This document shows, one piece after another, positions 36,502 to 45,451 of a stretch of DNA of 64,000 nt. This DNA is from Bacteroidales bacterium (GTDB lineage Bacteria; Bacteroidota; Bacteroidia; Bacteroidales; UBA932): positions 124,001-188,000 of the forward strand of contig JAFXFS010000013.1 of NCBI GenBank assembly GCA_017513445.1, read 5' to 3'. Made by a program: the position numbers and the translations under genes. Under the pieces are notes generated by a model. The model saw nothing but the letters and a program-made list of their open reading frames with translations, was not told where the DNA came from and made no database searches. The stretch's first letter is position 1, and every line of letters begins with the position of its first letter.

Positions 36502-38733
36502 TTACTTTTGTTGAGGTTTGCGAGGACCTTTCTTAGAGTCACCATCTTTGCGTGGAGGACGATTTCCAGCAGGACGTGGTTTTCTTTCCGGCTCTACATA
36601 ACCCTCAGGTTTTTCGATAAGAGCTTTGCGTGAAAGTCTCAATTTGCCTGTTTTAGCATCAATTTCAAGAAGTTTAACATTTACGATGTCTCCAAGTTGT
36701 AGAACATCTTCTACCTTCTCAACTTTTCTCCAATCAAGTTCAGAGATATGAAGAAGTCCCTCTTTGCCAGGAAGAATCTCCACAAATGCACCAAATTCTA
36801 CGATAGATACAACTTTACCTTCATAACATTCGCCAACTTCTGGAACAGTTGTGATGGCTTTAATGCGTGCAAGAGCAGCATCCATACCCTCTTTATTTTC
36901 ACCAAAGATGTCAATGATACCGATAGTGTTTCCTTCAGCATCCTTGCTCTCTGTAATAGTGATAGTTGTACCGGTAGTCTTTTGCATATCTTGAATAACT
37001 TCGCCACCTTTACCAATTACAGCACCAATAAATTCGCCAGGGATAGTGATTTGAATGATGCGAGGCACGTGAGGTTTGTAATCTTCACGAGGTTGCTCGA
37101 TAGTCTTAAGCATTTCGCCCATAATGTGCATACGACCAAGTCTAGCTTGTTCTAGAGCTTTTTCAAGAACTTCGTATGAAAGACCATCTACTTTAATATC
37201 CATTTGAGTAGCAGTAATACCATCTTTTGTACCTGTTACTTTGAAGTCCATATCTCCTAAGTGGTCTTCATCACCAAGGATATCTGAAAGTACGGCATAT
37301 TTTCCGCTTGCAGAGTCAGATATAAGTCCCATTGCAATACCTGCTACAGGTTTTTTAATCTTAACACCACAATCCATCAATGCCAAACAACCAGCACATA
37401 CAGTTGCCATAGATGATGAACCATTTGATTCCAAAATGTCAGAAACAACGCGAACTGCGTATGGATTCTCTTCTCCTACAGGAACAACAGGTTTAAGAGC
37501 TCTCCAAGCCAAGTTACCGTGACCAATTTCACGACGGCTAACACCACGAGAAGCTTTAGCCTCACCTGTTGAGAATGGAGGGAAGTTGTAGTGAAGAACA
37601 AATTGTTCTGTACCTTGAATCAATACTTCGTCCATCTCCTTCATATCCATCTTAGTACCCAAAGTTACAGTTGATAGAGATTGTGTCTCACCACGTGTAA
37701 AAATTGCAGAACCGTGAGCTCCAGGTAGATAATCAACTTCGCACCAGATTGGTCTGATTTGAGTTGTACTTCTACCATCAAGACGGATACCCTCATCAAG
37801 AATCATTCTACGCATTGCCTCTTTCTCAACAGCGTGATAGTAGCGACCAATCATAGATGCCTTCTCTTCACGTTCCTCTTCAGGAATTGTTTCGATGAAC
37901 TCCTCTTTTAATGCCTCAAATTTATCTGTACGTTCGTGTTTAGATGTTCCCTCTTTTGCAATAGCATAACATTTCTCATAGCAATAGTCGTGAACAGCTT
38001 GACGAAGCTCTTCGTCATTAGTTTCGTGGCAATAAGTTCTCTTTTCAACTTTACCAACAGCTTCCATTAGTTCAAGTTGAACTTGACACTGTTTTTTAAT
38101 CTCTTCGTGAGCAAATTTGATAGCATCAAGCATTACAGCTTCGCTAACCTCTTTCATCTCACCTTCAACCATCATAATATTATCAATAGTTGCAGCAACC
38201 ATAATATCCAAATCAACATTTTCCATTTGAGAGAATGTTGGGTTGATTACAAATTCACCATTGATTCTTGCTACTCTTACTTCAGAGATTGGACCACAGA
38301 ATGGAATATCACTAACTGCAAGGGCAGCAGATGCAGCTAAACCAGCAAGAGCATCTGGTTGATCCTCTTTATCTGCAGAGATTAGGTTTACTGTAACATA
38401 TACCTCTGCGTGGAAATCTTCTGGGAATAGTGGACGTAAAGCTCTGTCAACTAAACGGCCAACTAAGATTTCATAGTCTGTTGCACGACCCTCTCTTTTC
38501 ATAAAACCACCCGGGAAGCGGCCCGCTGCGGCAAATTTTTCTTTATACTCTACTTGAAGAGGCATAAAATCTACATCTTCTTTTGCCTCTTTTGCGCAAG
38601 TTACAGCAGCAAGCAACATTGTCTTGCCCATTTTAACTACAACTGAACCGTCGGCTTGTTTCGCCAATTTACCGGTTTCGATTTCGATTGTCCTTCCGTC
38701 GGACAATTGGATGGTTTTGTTTACAATATTCAT
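36502..38733 (-). CDS. pnp: Polynucleotide phosphorylase
   Basis: PNPase is a trimeric 3'-5' phosphorolytic exoribonuclease of RNA turnover. The product has two RNase PH domains (about residues 1-220 and 300-540), separated by a helical domain. A KH domain follows ([20 protein letters not shown], about 560), then an S1 domain ([20 protein letters not shown], about 620), and a basic Pro/Arg/Lys tail that may bind RNA. I start at ATG 38733 (743 residues, [13 protein letters not shown]); an in-frame start at 38760 would add nine residues encoded in the ribosome-binding region. It follows rpsO, a classical order, but a terminator and a candidate promoter lie between the two. Confidence 0.96.
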   Translation of the reverse strand: MNIVNKTIQLSDGRTIEIETGKLAKQADGSVVVKMGKTMLLAAVTCAKEAKEDVDFMPLQVEYKEKFAAAGRFPGGFMKREGRATDYEILVGRLVDRALRPLFPEDFHAEVYVTVNLISADKEDQPDALAGLAASAALAVSDIPFCGPISEVRVARINGEFVINPTFSQMENVDLDIMVAATIDNIMMVEGEMKEVSEAVMLDAIKFAHEEIKKQCQVQLELMEAVGKVEKRTYCHETNDEELRQAVHDYCYEKCYAIAKEGTSKHERTDKFEALKEEFIETIPEEEREEKASMIGRYYHAVEKEAMRRMILDEGIRLDGRSTTQIRPIWCEVDYLPGAHGSAIFTRGETQSLSTVTLGTKMDMKEMDEVLIQGTEQFVLHYNFPPFSTGEAKASRGVSRREIGHGNLAWRALKPVVPVGEENPYAVRVVSDILESNGSSSMATVCAGCLALMDCGVKIKKPVAGIAMGLISDSASGKYAVLSDILGDEDHLGDMDFKVTGTKDGITATQMDIKVDGLSYEVLEKALEQARLGRMHIMGEMLKTIEQPREDYKPHVPRIIQITIPGEFIGAVIGKGGEVIQDMQKTTGTTITITESKDAEGNTIGIIDIFGENKEGMDAALARIKAITTVPEVGECYEGKVVSIVEFGAFVEILPGKEGLLHISELDWRKVEKVEDVLQLGDIVNVKLLEIDAKTGKLRLSRKALIEKPEGYVEPERKPRPAGNRPPRKDGDSKKGPRKPQQK

Positions 38734-38739
38734 CTTAAT

Positions 38740-38822
38740 AATTCTCCCTGCCTCTCCCAATGAGAGTTGTTAATAAATTCTTTTCCGCGATAGCTTTGGT
38801 GCAGGGATTTATTTACCAAAGC
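38740..38822 (-). promoter_or_regulatory. Structured pnp leader with loop-to-RBS complementarity
   Basis: On the transcribed minus strand an 8-base perfect stem (38822-38815 with 38800-38793) encloses a 14-base loop. The loop's 3' half reads UCCCUGC, which is exactly complementary to GCAGGGA immediately upstream of the pnp start (about 38752-38744). Pairing would cover the purine-rich ribosome-binding region. In E. coli, pnp is autoregulated through a 5' stem processed by RNase III; this may be a different solution to the same control. Confidence 0.45.
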
Positions 38823-38831
38823 GACAACTTA

Positions 38832-38865
38832 CAAATATAAGTAAAACATCAATCCGATGTTCAAA
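38832..38865 (-). promoter_or_regulatory. Candidate pnp promoter
   Basis: On the minus strand TATATTTG reads at 38839-38832, and TTTG at 38865-38862 with a 22-base spacer, slightly longer than usual. It lies just downstream of the rpsO terminator, so pnp could be expressed independently. The start site would fall just before the leader hairpin. Confidence 0.45.
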
Positions 38866-38872
38866 TGTCAAT

Positions 38873-38901
38873 AAAAAAGGATGCTCAATTTTGAACATCC
38901 T
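38873..38901 (-). terminator. Terminator of rpsO
   Basis: An 11-base stem with one G:U pair in the minus-strand transcript (38901-38891 with 38888-38878) is followed by a run of U (38878-38873). It sits 22 bases after the rpsO stop codon and should reduce read-through into pnp. Confidence 0.85.
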
Positions 38902-38922
38902 CTCAGTTTCCTTTTCTTGATA

Positions 38923-39198
38923 CTATCGACGAAGGTTAAGTGCCTTCAAAATAGCTCTGTATCGTTCGATATCAGTTTCCTTCAAGTAATCAAGAAGGCG
39001 ACGTCTTTTACCAACAAGTCTTAACAAAGCTCTTTGAGTGTTGTGGTCTTTCTTGTTAGCTTTAACGTGTTCTGAAAGGTGAACGATACGGTAGGAAAAT
39101 AAAGCAATCTGGCTCTCTGGAGAACCGGTGTCTGTATTAGACTTTCCGTATTGTCCGAAAATCTCTTGCTTTTTGTCTGCAGATAAATATTCTGACAT
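38923..39198 (-). CDS. rpsO: 30S ribosomal protein S15
   Basis: S15 is a primary 16S rRNA-binding protein of the small subunit platform. The 91-residue product carries the family pattern GSPESQIALFSYRIVHLSEHVK and DHNTQRALLRLVGKRRRLLDYL. The length is close to the usual 89. It lies upstream of pnp, as in many bacteria, and has its own promoter and terminator here. Confidence 0.97.
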   Translation of the reverse strand: MSEYLSADKKQEIFGQYGKSNTDTGSPESQIALFSYRIVHLSEHVKANKKDHNTQRALLRLVGKRRRLLDYLKETDIERYRAILKALNLRR

Positions 39199-39242
39199 AA
39201 TAATGCTTAAGATTTAATTGTTTTGTCCCAAAATTGGGAGTG

Positions 39243-39272
39243 CAAAGGTAGTTAATATTTTCAATTATACAA
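39243..39272 (-). promoter_or_regulatory. Candidate rpsO promoter
   Basis: On the minus strand TACCTTTG reads at 39250-39243 and a partial -33 (TTG at 39272-39270) lies 19 bases upstream. The ATG of rpsO is 44 bases downstream of the -7 element. Confidence 0.5.
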
Positions 39273-39281
39273 TATTTTTAA

Positions 39282-39289
39282 TAACTTTG
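39282..39289 (+). promoter_or_regulatory. Candidate -7 element of the YgjP-like gene
   Basis: TAACTTTG lies 26 bases before the ATG at 39316. The intergenic region thus carries divergent -7 elements for rpsO and this gene. No clear -33 was found. Confidence 0.4.
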
Positions 39290-39315
39290 TTTGGTCTTAA
39301 TTAGCTGATTTTGTT

Positions 39316-40143
39316 ATGGATAAAGTTGTTCACCACCCCGAAATAGGTAAAATCCACCTTAAGAAGGTCCCTTCATCATCTTCAATCAAGATTACAGTGC
39401 ATCCTCGTCGAGGAGTTGTAGTCTCTATCCCTTGGTTAGTGAGATATCCTGTAGCAATGAGATTTATTGAGCAGAAGAAGGAGTGGATTTTGCGTATGAT
39501 CGAGCGTCAGAGTAGAAAAATTGAGAAGGATCAGATTCAAGGAAAGTCTATTCCTCCTCTTGGCGATGGAGTGGTAATTAAGACATTAAAACGTATCATA
39601 ACTATAGAACAGTCACCTGAATTGGTTCTTTTTCAAAACACAATATCAGTTGATAATCAGTATAAGGTAACATCTTCAAAACATAATACAGTTCAGACAA
39701 ATGCCCCAATTGTTTCAGTATCTGTTAAAAAAGATAGTGCTACGATTATTTTTCCTGCAGATTTCCCAACAACTCCTCAGAAGGACTCTGTGGAGAGTGG
39801 TATGCTTAACAATGCTTTGGTTAAGATATTAAAACACGAGGCCAAAGAGGTCTTGCCACAGAAGTTGGAGCAATTGGCTGCAAAACACAATTTTGAGTAT
39901 AATAAACTCGCACTGAAGAATAATTTGACAAATTGGGGAAGTTGCTCAGAGAAGAAAAATATCAATCTTAATATCCATTTAGTTCGTCTCCCTGAGGAGT
40001 TGATAGATTATGTGATACTACACGAATTGTGTCATCTTAAGTATCAAAATCACGGAGCAAATTACTATAAATTGCTTGACTCACTTTGTGAGGGAAGAGA
40101 GAAGGAGCTAAGAAAGGAGTTAAAGAGTTACAAGTTATATTAA
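39316..40143 (+). CDS. YgjP-like zinc metallopeptidase (DUF45/WLM)
   Basis: The 275-residue protein belongs to the YgjP/DUF45 family of gluzincin-like proteins. The N-terminal part has HPRRGVVVSIPW and FIEQKKEWIL. The active site is HELCHLKYQNHG near residue 237, preceded by NLTNWGSCSEKKNINLN. It has no signal peptide and is probably cytoplasmic. An insert of about 50 residues between the two halves (about residues 100-150, from SPELVLFQNT to TIIFPADFP) makes it somewhat longer than the usual 230-240. The target is unknown. Confidence 0.88.
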   Translation: MDKVVHHPEIGKIHLKKVPSSSSIKITVHPRRGVVVSIPWLVRYPVAMRFIEQKKEWILRMIERQSRKIEKDQIQGKSIPPLGDGVVIKTLKRIITIEQSPELVLFQNTISVDNQYKVTSSKHNTVQTNAPIVSVSVKKDSATIIFPADFPTTPQKDSVESGMLNNALVKILKHEAKEVLPQKLEQLAAKHNFEYNKLALKNNLTNWGSCSEKKNINLNIHLVRLPEELIDYVILHELCHLKYQNHGANYYKLLDSLCEGREKELRKELKSYKLY

Positions 40144-40147
40144 CAAA

Positions 40148-40174
40148 AAAAGCGGCCCGAGAGCCGCTTTTAAT
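40148..40174. terminator. Bidirectional terminator
   Basis: A 9-base perfect stem (40148-40156 with 40163-40171), rich in GC at its centre, encloses a 6-base loop, with A residues on the left and T residues on the right. It separates the converging YgjP-like and lemA genes. Confidence 0.9.
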
Positions 40175-40189
40175 TTTCAATAACTGTGA

Positions 40190-40807
40190 TTAGAAATTGA
40201 ATTCTACATCCGGAGCTTGTTCTGCACCCTCTTCAGCTTCAAAATATGCTTTCTTGTCAAATCCGAAGATGTTTGCAATTAGATTTGTAGGGAAGCGACG
40301 AATCTTACTATTGTAAGGTCTAACAGCTTCATTGAAATCTCTTCTGGCTACAGTAATGCGATTTTCAGTACCCTCTAATTGTGCTTGAAGTTCCTGGAAA
40401 TTCTCATTTGCTTTAAGCTCTGGATAGTTCTCAGTAACAGCAATCAATCTGCCAAGAGCTGCACCCAATTCACCTTGAGCAGCTTGGAAAGCAGCTAGAT
40501 TCTCTTCTGTAAGAGAAGAAGCATCAATTTTTGTTTGAGTTGCTGCTGCGCGAGCATTGATTACAGATTCAAGTGTGCTTTTTTCAAATTCAGCAGCACC
40601 TTTCACAGTATTTACCAAGTTAGGGATAAGGTCAGCTCTACGTTGATAAACGTTCTCTACATTACCCCATTGATTAGCAACATTTTCATCCAATGCAACA
40701 AGTTTGTTGTATTGACCAATTGCCCAAACAGCTATAACTGCAACAACAATTATAATTATCGCAGTAGCTGACAATTTTTTCTTAGCAGAACCAGTGTTTT
40801 CTGACAT
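40190..40807 (-). CDS. lemA: LemA family protein
   Basis: The 205-residue protein has an N-terminal membrane helix (about residues 12-31), followed by the long-helix bundle of the LemA family. The motif VANQWGNVENVYQRRADLIPNLVNTVKG is the family signature, read here in segments from residue 40 to 66. LemA proteins are membrane-anchored and often sit with TPM-domain or peptidase genes; their role is unknown. No TPM partner lies here; instead a small unknown protein is encoded 11 bases upstream. Confidence 0.93.
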   Translation of the reverse strand: MSENTGSAKKKLSATAIIIIVVAVIAVWAIGQYNKLVALDENVANQWGNVENVYQRRADLIPNLVNTVKGAAEFEKSTLESVINARAAATQTKIDASSLTEENLAAFQAAQGELGAALGRLIAVTENYPELKANENFQELQAQLEGTENRITVARRDFNEAVRPYNSKIRRFPTNLIANIFGFDKKAYFEAEEGAEQAPDVEFNF

Positions 40808-40818
40808 AATATTATTTC

Positions 40819-41094
40819 TTAAGATCTTGCAACTTCAGAAAGTCTATCGCAGAATGCATCCAAACCTTTTTGCAAATCATCTTTGATTGCTTTAAAGTGC
40901 TCTTTAACATTGCTCTTCTTGTCAAAGTGATTTACTCTATAAAATAGATCATTCGCAAAGTCAATTGTTTCAAAGATAATTCTTCTAACCTCTTCGTCGT
41001 GTTTACCTGGGTGAAGTTCCAAATATAAAACACAATCTTCAATAAAATCATTTACAAGGAATTCGATATCCTTTTTCAATACTCTTAAACTCAT
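40819..41094 (-). CDS. Small conserved-looking helical protein
   Basis: The 91-residue protein is charged and predicted helical, with no signal peptide, membrane segment or cysteine cluster (one Cys near residue 21, one near 82). Segments such as LYLELHPGKHDEEVRRIIFETI and a regular spacing of hydrophobic residues suggest a folded helical bundle. The ATG at 41094 and the 11-base gap to lemA support a real gene in an operon. I do not recognise the family. Confidence 0.7.
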   Translation of the reverse strand: MSLRVLKKDIEFLVNDFIEDCVLYLELHPGKHDEEVRRIIFETIDFANDLFYRVNHFDKKSNVKEHFKAIKDDLQKGLDAFCDRLSEVARS

Positions 41095-41150
41095 ATTCTT
41101 AAATTAAATTGTTTTTACAAATATTTAGCAAAAATAGTAAAAAAAGGCAA

Positions 41151-42326
41151 TTATAGTTTGATTATACCTTTTTTCTTTGTTAAACCTAATCCAGGTTTAT
41201 CTTCCAAAGTGATTCTGCCTTCATTTAACTTCATACCATCAAAGCAGTCATTTGCGATAAGAACATTACCATCCAAGTCTGCCCATTCCATCTTTGGAGA
41301 TAGTTGTGCAGCCGCAGAAATAGCAACAGAAGTCTCGGTCATACAGCCAATCATAAGTTTCATTCTCAATGAGTTAGCCATACTCACCATCTCGCGTGCC
41401 TCTCTCATACCGGTACACTTCATAAGTTTAATGTTAATACCGTGATATGCACCTTTAAGTTTTGGAACATCAATTAATCTTTGGCAAGCTTCATCGGCAA
41501 TAACTGGAAGTGGACTTCTTTCTGTAACCCAGGCAGCATCATCTAACCAATATTTTGGCATTGGTTGTTCAATCATATTTACATTGCGTTCTGCAAGCCA
41601 GTTAATCATATCCAAAGCATAGTATTTATCTTTCCATCCTTGGTTTGCATCAATGCATATAACTGTATCTGTCTTTGAGCGGATTAGATTGATCATTCTC
41701 TTATCCTCTTTCTCAGACATTCCCAATTTCACCTTAATAACTTTTGTCCAAGATGCCTCTTCGATCTTCTCGTAAACGACATCATCACTTGCATCGTATC
41801 CAATAGTGTAGCTGGTTAGAGGTGTGTTGTTTGGATTAAATCCCCAGATTTTCCACCAAGGTTGTCCAATAATGTTTCCGACAAGATCGTGAAGTGCGAT
41901 ATCTACAGCAGCTTTAGCAGCAGTGTTGTTTGTAGCAATAGCATCAACTGCAATAAGAATATCCTCAATTTGGAAAGGATTATCAAATTTTTCCAATACA
42001 GGAACGACTTTCTTAAGGAATTCGTGTACAGATGCTTGAGTCTCTCCTAAATATGGAGGCATAGCAGCTTCGCCATATCCTGTGTAGCCATCCCAAGTAA
42101 GTCTTGTGATAACAATTGGAGTTGATGAACGAGAAGATCCGGAAATTGTGAATGTGTATTTCATTTCACCTGTGAAATTCTCCCAAGCAAGCTCCAGTTT
42201 GCTTGAACCACCTCTCTTGTTTCTTTTGGCAGGATTATTTGCGAATAGATTTGCAGGGTTGAATACGGCAGCCGCAGCAGTCGCAATACCCATTGTCTTA
42301 AGAAAGTTTCTTCTACTTGTTTCCAT
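41151..42326 (-). CDS. Dipeptide epimerase (L-Ala-D/L-Glu type), twin-arginine leader
   Basis: The 391-residue protein is an enolase-superfamily enzyme of the muconate lactonising subgroup. The catalytic lysine pair is in KVIKVKLGMSEKE (about residue 198), the metal ligands are in CIDANQGW, EQPMP and ADEACQ, and the second lysine is in KLMKCTG. The N terminus has a twin-arginine-type leader, SRRNFLKTMG, with an Ala-rich hydrophobic core, so it is probably exported. It lies 25 bases after an NlpC/P60 endopeptidase gene. Together they would cut muropeptides and convert L-Ala-D-Glu to L-Ala-L-Glu. Confidence 0.88.
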   Translation of the reverse strand: METSRRNFLKTMGIATAAAAVFNPANLFANNPAKRNKRGGSSKLELAWENFTGEMKYTFTISGSSRSSTPIVITRLTWDGYTGYGEAAMPPYLGETQASVHEFLKKVVPVLEKFDNPFQIEDILIAVDAIATNNTAAKAAVDIALHDLVGNIIGQPWWKIWGFNPNNTPLTSYTIGYDASDDVVYEKIEEASWTKVIKVKLGMSEKEDKRMINLIRSKTDTVICIDANQGWKDKYYALDMINWLAERNVNMIEQPMPKYWLDDAAWVTERSPLPVIADEACQRLIDVPKLKGAYHGINIKLMKCTGMREAREMVSMANSLRMKLMIGCMTETSVAISAAAQLSPKMEWADLDGNVLIANDCFDGMKLNEGRITLEDKPGLGLTKKKGIIKL

Positions 42327-42351
42327 TGTGGTATATTTGTTTTGTTATCAA

Positions 42352-43611
42352 TTACTTATAAAGTCCACCGTGTTTAAGTGTGGTGATGTCTGGAGTGATG
42401 TCGTGGTTAGTAAGAATTCTTCTTGCTCTAACTAAATTTTTTGAACCACTATAATAGATATCACTCTCTGGATCTAAACTGTTAATTCTTACAACTGAAG
42501 CTGAGTGAATAAATACTCCATCTTCGATGTAGATGCCAACGTGGGTAATTCTCTCAGATTTACCTTCAGAAGCTTTTCTTCCAAAGAATAGCAAGTCTCC
42601 CTTTTGAAGATTTTCCCAACCATTTTCAATATCAACGTGTTCTCCTGTTTTTGCTTGTTGAGAAGCATCTCTAAGTAGTTGAATACCATTTAGTTGGTAA
42701 GTTGTTTTAGAGAATCCGCTGCAGTCAAGGGCCTTAATTGATGTACCTGCCCAAAGGTAAGGGAATCCTAAAAATTGTTTTGCTGTAGCAATAATTGCAT
42801 CTTGTGCAGCTTCAATATCTTTTGCTGGAGAATCTTTAGTAACGTATGTCTTCATACCATCCAACCAGGTATCAAAATCCTTAACATCAGATTTTAAGAC
42901 ATAAGCTACCTCTCCACCAGGAAGCATTACCCTATAATATTTTCCAACACCTGAAACCAGTGATAGTCCAAAGTTTTCCCAATCTTTAGTTGATTGAGTG
43001 TCGTAACGATTAACAATATCTCCCCAAACACCGTCGCAAACGACATCGGCATCTTCACGAGGTTCAGCTCTGAAAAGAGTGTAATGTTTAGTAACAACAA
43101 GACGTTTAGAAGCTTTCCATTTCTCATACTCCTCTTTTGTGATAGGTTTTACACTTTTTGATGTTACCCAACCAAAGTATCCTTCAGGAGTTTGAACCTT
43201 AATCCAGTTGCCATCCTTTTGGAAAGTGCGAAGAGGAGCACCCATTAAGACTTGAGTCGCCATCTCTGCAGAATAATTTGGTGAATATCTTAAGTTATTG
43301 ACAGAAAGTGTAGCAAGAGCATAATTGTCTTCGCAAGTTGAATCAATCACAGTTACACTATCTAATATAGAAACACCCAAAGAATCCAAACCCTTCAGAA
43401 GTGCATCTTTTGCGCCTTGTTCGGTGGTTAATCCTCTTAAAATCAACTCTTTACCGTTTTCTTCCAATTTGATGTCATAAATTGAAGAACGTCTGTCAGG
43501 AGCAAATTCTTTTTTAACTTCTGAAGATAATTTATCAAATGTAGCTTGTGGATCTTTGCAAGAGGTAATTGCAAGAAGACAGATAATTGTAAGTATCGAG
43601 TATTTTCTCAT
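42352..43611 (-). CDS. NlpC/P60 endopeptidase with SH3 domains (YkfC-like)
   Basis: The 419-residue lipoprotein (acylated cysteine near residue 18, ITSC) has SH3-like domains (about residues 130-270) and a C-terminal NlpC/P60 papain-like domain. The catalytic residues are C297 in LDCSGFSK, H357 in ITHVGIY and H369 in FIHSAS. This layout matches YkfC-type gamma-D-glutamyl-L-diamino acid endopeptidases, whose SH3 domain selects free N-terminal L-Ala. It precedes the dipeptide epimerase by 25 bases, which supports a muropeptide-recycling role. Confidence 0.9.
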   Translation of the reverse strand: MRKYSILTIICLLAITSCKDPQATFDKLSSEVKKEFAPDRRSSIYDIKLEENGKELILRGLTTEQGAKDALLKGLDSLGVSILDSVTVIDSTCEDNYALATLSVNNLRYSPNYSAEMATQVLMGAPLRTFQKDGNWIKVQTPEGYFGWVTSKSVKPITKEEYEKWKASKRLVVTKHYTLFRAEPREDADVVCDGVWGDIVNRYDTQSTKDWENFGLSLVSGVGKYYRVMLPGGEVAYVLKSDVKDFDTWLDGMKTYVTKDSPAKDIEAAQDAIIATAKQFLGFPYLWAGTSIKALDCSGFSKTTYQLNGIQLLRDASQQAKTGEHVDIENGWENLQKGDLLFFGRKASEGKSERITHVGIYIEDGVFIHSASVVRINSLDPESDIYYSGSKNLVRARRILTNHDITPDITTLKHGGLYK

Positions 43612-43639
43612 AATAATGTAAGATTGTAATTATATTCTA

Positions 43640-43663
43640 CAAATTTATAATTTTTTATCTTTG
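43640..43663. promoter_or_regulatory. Divergent -7 elements (endopeptidase and radical SAM genes)
   Basis: TAAATTTG reads on the minus strand at 43647-43640, and TATCTTTG on the plus strand at 43656-43663. They point at the divergent genes on either side. No -33 TTTG at proper spacing was seen for either. Confidence 0.4.
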
Positions 43664-43688
43664 TAGCATAAAAAAAGGTTACAATTTT

Positions 43689-44651
43689 ATGGAGAAAAAG
43701 GGGAGATATAATACAGCCGTTGGATATTTCAAAGAAAAGTATGGTTGCAGGTTACAAAAGATTGTTATAGATGCGGGTTTTACCTGTCCAAACCGTGATG
43801 GCTCAATATCTCGTGGAGGTTGTACTTTTTGTGATAACAATGCATTTCACCCCTCGTACAGTACGCCGGATAAGAGCATCCATTTGCAGATAGAGGAGGG
43901 AATTGAATTTCACGCCAACAGATATAGGAATGCAACACAGTTTCTTGCCTATTTTCAGACATATTCCAACACTTATGCCCCTTTGGAGAGGTTGAAGGAG
44001 ATATACTCTCAAGCATTGGACCATCCATCAATAAGGGGAATTGTGATAGGTACACGTCCCGATTGTGTTGATGATGAGAAATTGGACTACCTTGCTGAAT
44101 TATCCCGCAAACATTTAGTAATCATTGAGTATGGTATAGAGTCTTGTTATAACTCAACATTAGAAAAAATAAATAGAGGCCATACTTGGGAACAGGCGGT
44201 AGAGGCAGTAAATAAAACTCACGAACGAGGTTTGGAGCAGGGAGCTCACTTTATGTTCGGATTGCCTGGCGAAAGCCGTGAGGATATGCTCGCAATGGCA
44301 GATAAAATCAATAAATTACCTATAGACGCTGCAAAATTCCATCAACTCCAAATTGTCAAAGGGACAAAAATGGAGAGGGAATTTGAAGAGCATCCAGAGA
44401 GATTTGTAACCTTTGCTCTGGATGAATATATTGACTTCTTTGTCGATTTTTTGGAGAGATTAAGACCAGATTTGCGCATAGAGAGATTTGTCTCAGAGGT
44501 TCCTCCAAGATTTGTAAATTCGACACCGTGGGGGTTAATACGAAACGTAGAACTTCTTAGACTCTTGGATCAGAGGTTGGAAGAGAGGAATACCTATCAA
44601 GGGCGTATCTTTGAGATGAACTCAAAATCTGTCGGTAGCTCCATCTTATAA
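43689..44651 (+). CDS. Radical SAM protein, YhcC/TIGR01212 type
   Basis: The 320-residue protein has the iron-sulphur cysteines C33, C45 and C48 in TCPNRDG then GGCTFCDN. The long C33-C45 gap is typical of the TIGR01212/YhcC family, not the CxxxCxxC of most radical SAM enzymes. The SAM/barrel motifs IVIGTRPDCV and FGLPGESRED follow. The target is unproven; related proteins act on RNA. It is monocistronic, and its last 55 bases overlap the 3' end of the acyltransferase gene on the other strand. Confidence 0.9.
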   Translation: MEKKGRYNTAVGYFKEKYGCRLQKIVIDAGFTCPNRDGSISRGGCTFCDNNAFHPSYSTPDKSIHLQIEEGIEFHANRYRNATQFLAYFQTYSNTYAPLERLKEIYSQALDHPSIRGIVIGTRPDCVDDEKLDYLAELSRKHLVIIEYGIESCYNSTLEKINRGHTWEQAVEAVNKTHERGLEQGAHFMFGLPGESREDMLAMADKINKLPIDAAKFHQLQIVKGTKMEREFEEHPERFVTFALDEYIDFFVDFLERLRPDLRIERFVSEVPPRFVNSTPWGLIRNVELLRLLDQRLEERNTYQGRIFEMNSKSVGSSIL

Positions 44652-45451
44652 ACGCTCTCCCTCAAGAAGGTTCGGTAATCATTAATATCGCTATATCCCT
44701 CTTGCTCCTGTGGTAAGATTGGTGATCCTATACCTACTCTTACCTCTTTGCCTCTCTTGTTAAATACCTCACTTGGAAGACGTAGCAGGCGTACTTTCCA
44801 ATCTATAAGCCCAAGGTTATAGTAAAATTTAGAATTGCCATCAAAGAATCTTACAGGCACAATAGGGACTCTTGCTTTTTTTATAAGTCTGATGATTGCC
44901 TCTTGCCATTCGCGGTCTCTGATGCACCCCTCTTTCAAACTTAAATCAGATACAGCTCCCGATGGAAATATTCCTAAAGGTTTGCCATCTTTGAGCTGTT
45001 TGATTGCGTTTCTTACACCGGCAATACTCTCTTTTGTTGCAGCCTCGCGACTCTTTCCGGTGGGTGTTACGGTAATAAAATTCTCGTTTAAAGGTTCAAT
45101 TCTTGATAAGAAGTTGTTTACCATAACCTTAAAGTCAGGGTTAATATGGGCAAACAAATCCACCAAAATAATACCATCAATGCTTCCGTATGGGTGGTTG
45201 CTGATTGTGATAAAAGCTCCCTCCGGAAGATTGTTCAGATTCTCTAATCCCCCTACCTGATAATCAACACCTATGTCCTGAAGTACGTGTGATGCGAACT
45301 CCGGACCTTTGTATTGATAATTGTTGTCATATAGTTGATTTACCTTCTCAACTCTGAATAATCTCAACAAGGATTGTGCAAATTTCTTTCCTGCACATCC
45401 TCTAAAAATTGGTGAAGCGTTTGATAACTCTTCTATTGATAATAGTGGCAC
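44597..45451 (-). CDS. PlsC-like acyltransferase (hemolysin-type)
   Basis: The 284-residue protein belongs to the lysophospholipid/glycerol acyltransferase superfamily. The catalytic region is ISNHPYGSID (about residue 82), with five residues between His and Asp instead of the standard four, as in the hemolysin-like subgroup. The second motif is GIFPSGAVSDL (near 157). It starts with GTG at 45451, directly after the stop codon of the GNAT-like gene (TAAGTG), so the two are translationally linked. In this operon it could acylate a sphingolipid or another envelope lipid, but the acceptor is unknown. Confidence 0.82.
   Translation of the reverse strand: MPLLSIEELSNASPIFRGCAGKKFAQSLLRLFRVEKVNQLYDNNYQYKGPEFASHVLQDIGVDYQVGGLENLNNLPEGAFITISNHPYGSIDGIILVDLFAHINPDFKVMVNNFLSRIEPLNENFITVTPTGKSREAATKESIAGVRNAIKQLKDGKPLGIFPSGAVSDLSLKEGCIRDREWQEAIIRLIKKARVPIVPVRFFDGNSKFYYNLGLIDWKVRLLRLPSEVFNKRGKEVRVGIGSPILPQEQEGYSDINDYRTFLRESVYKMELPTDFEFISKIRP

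Noticed and set aside
38734-38760. Longer pnp start at 38760
   Set aside because: The nine extra residues would be coded by the ribosome-binding region, and the family start MNIVNKTIQ lies at 38733.
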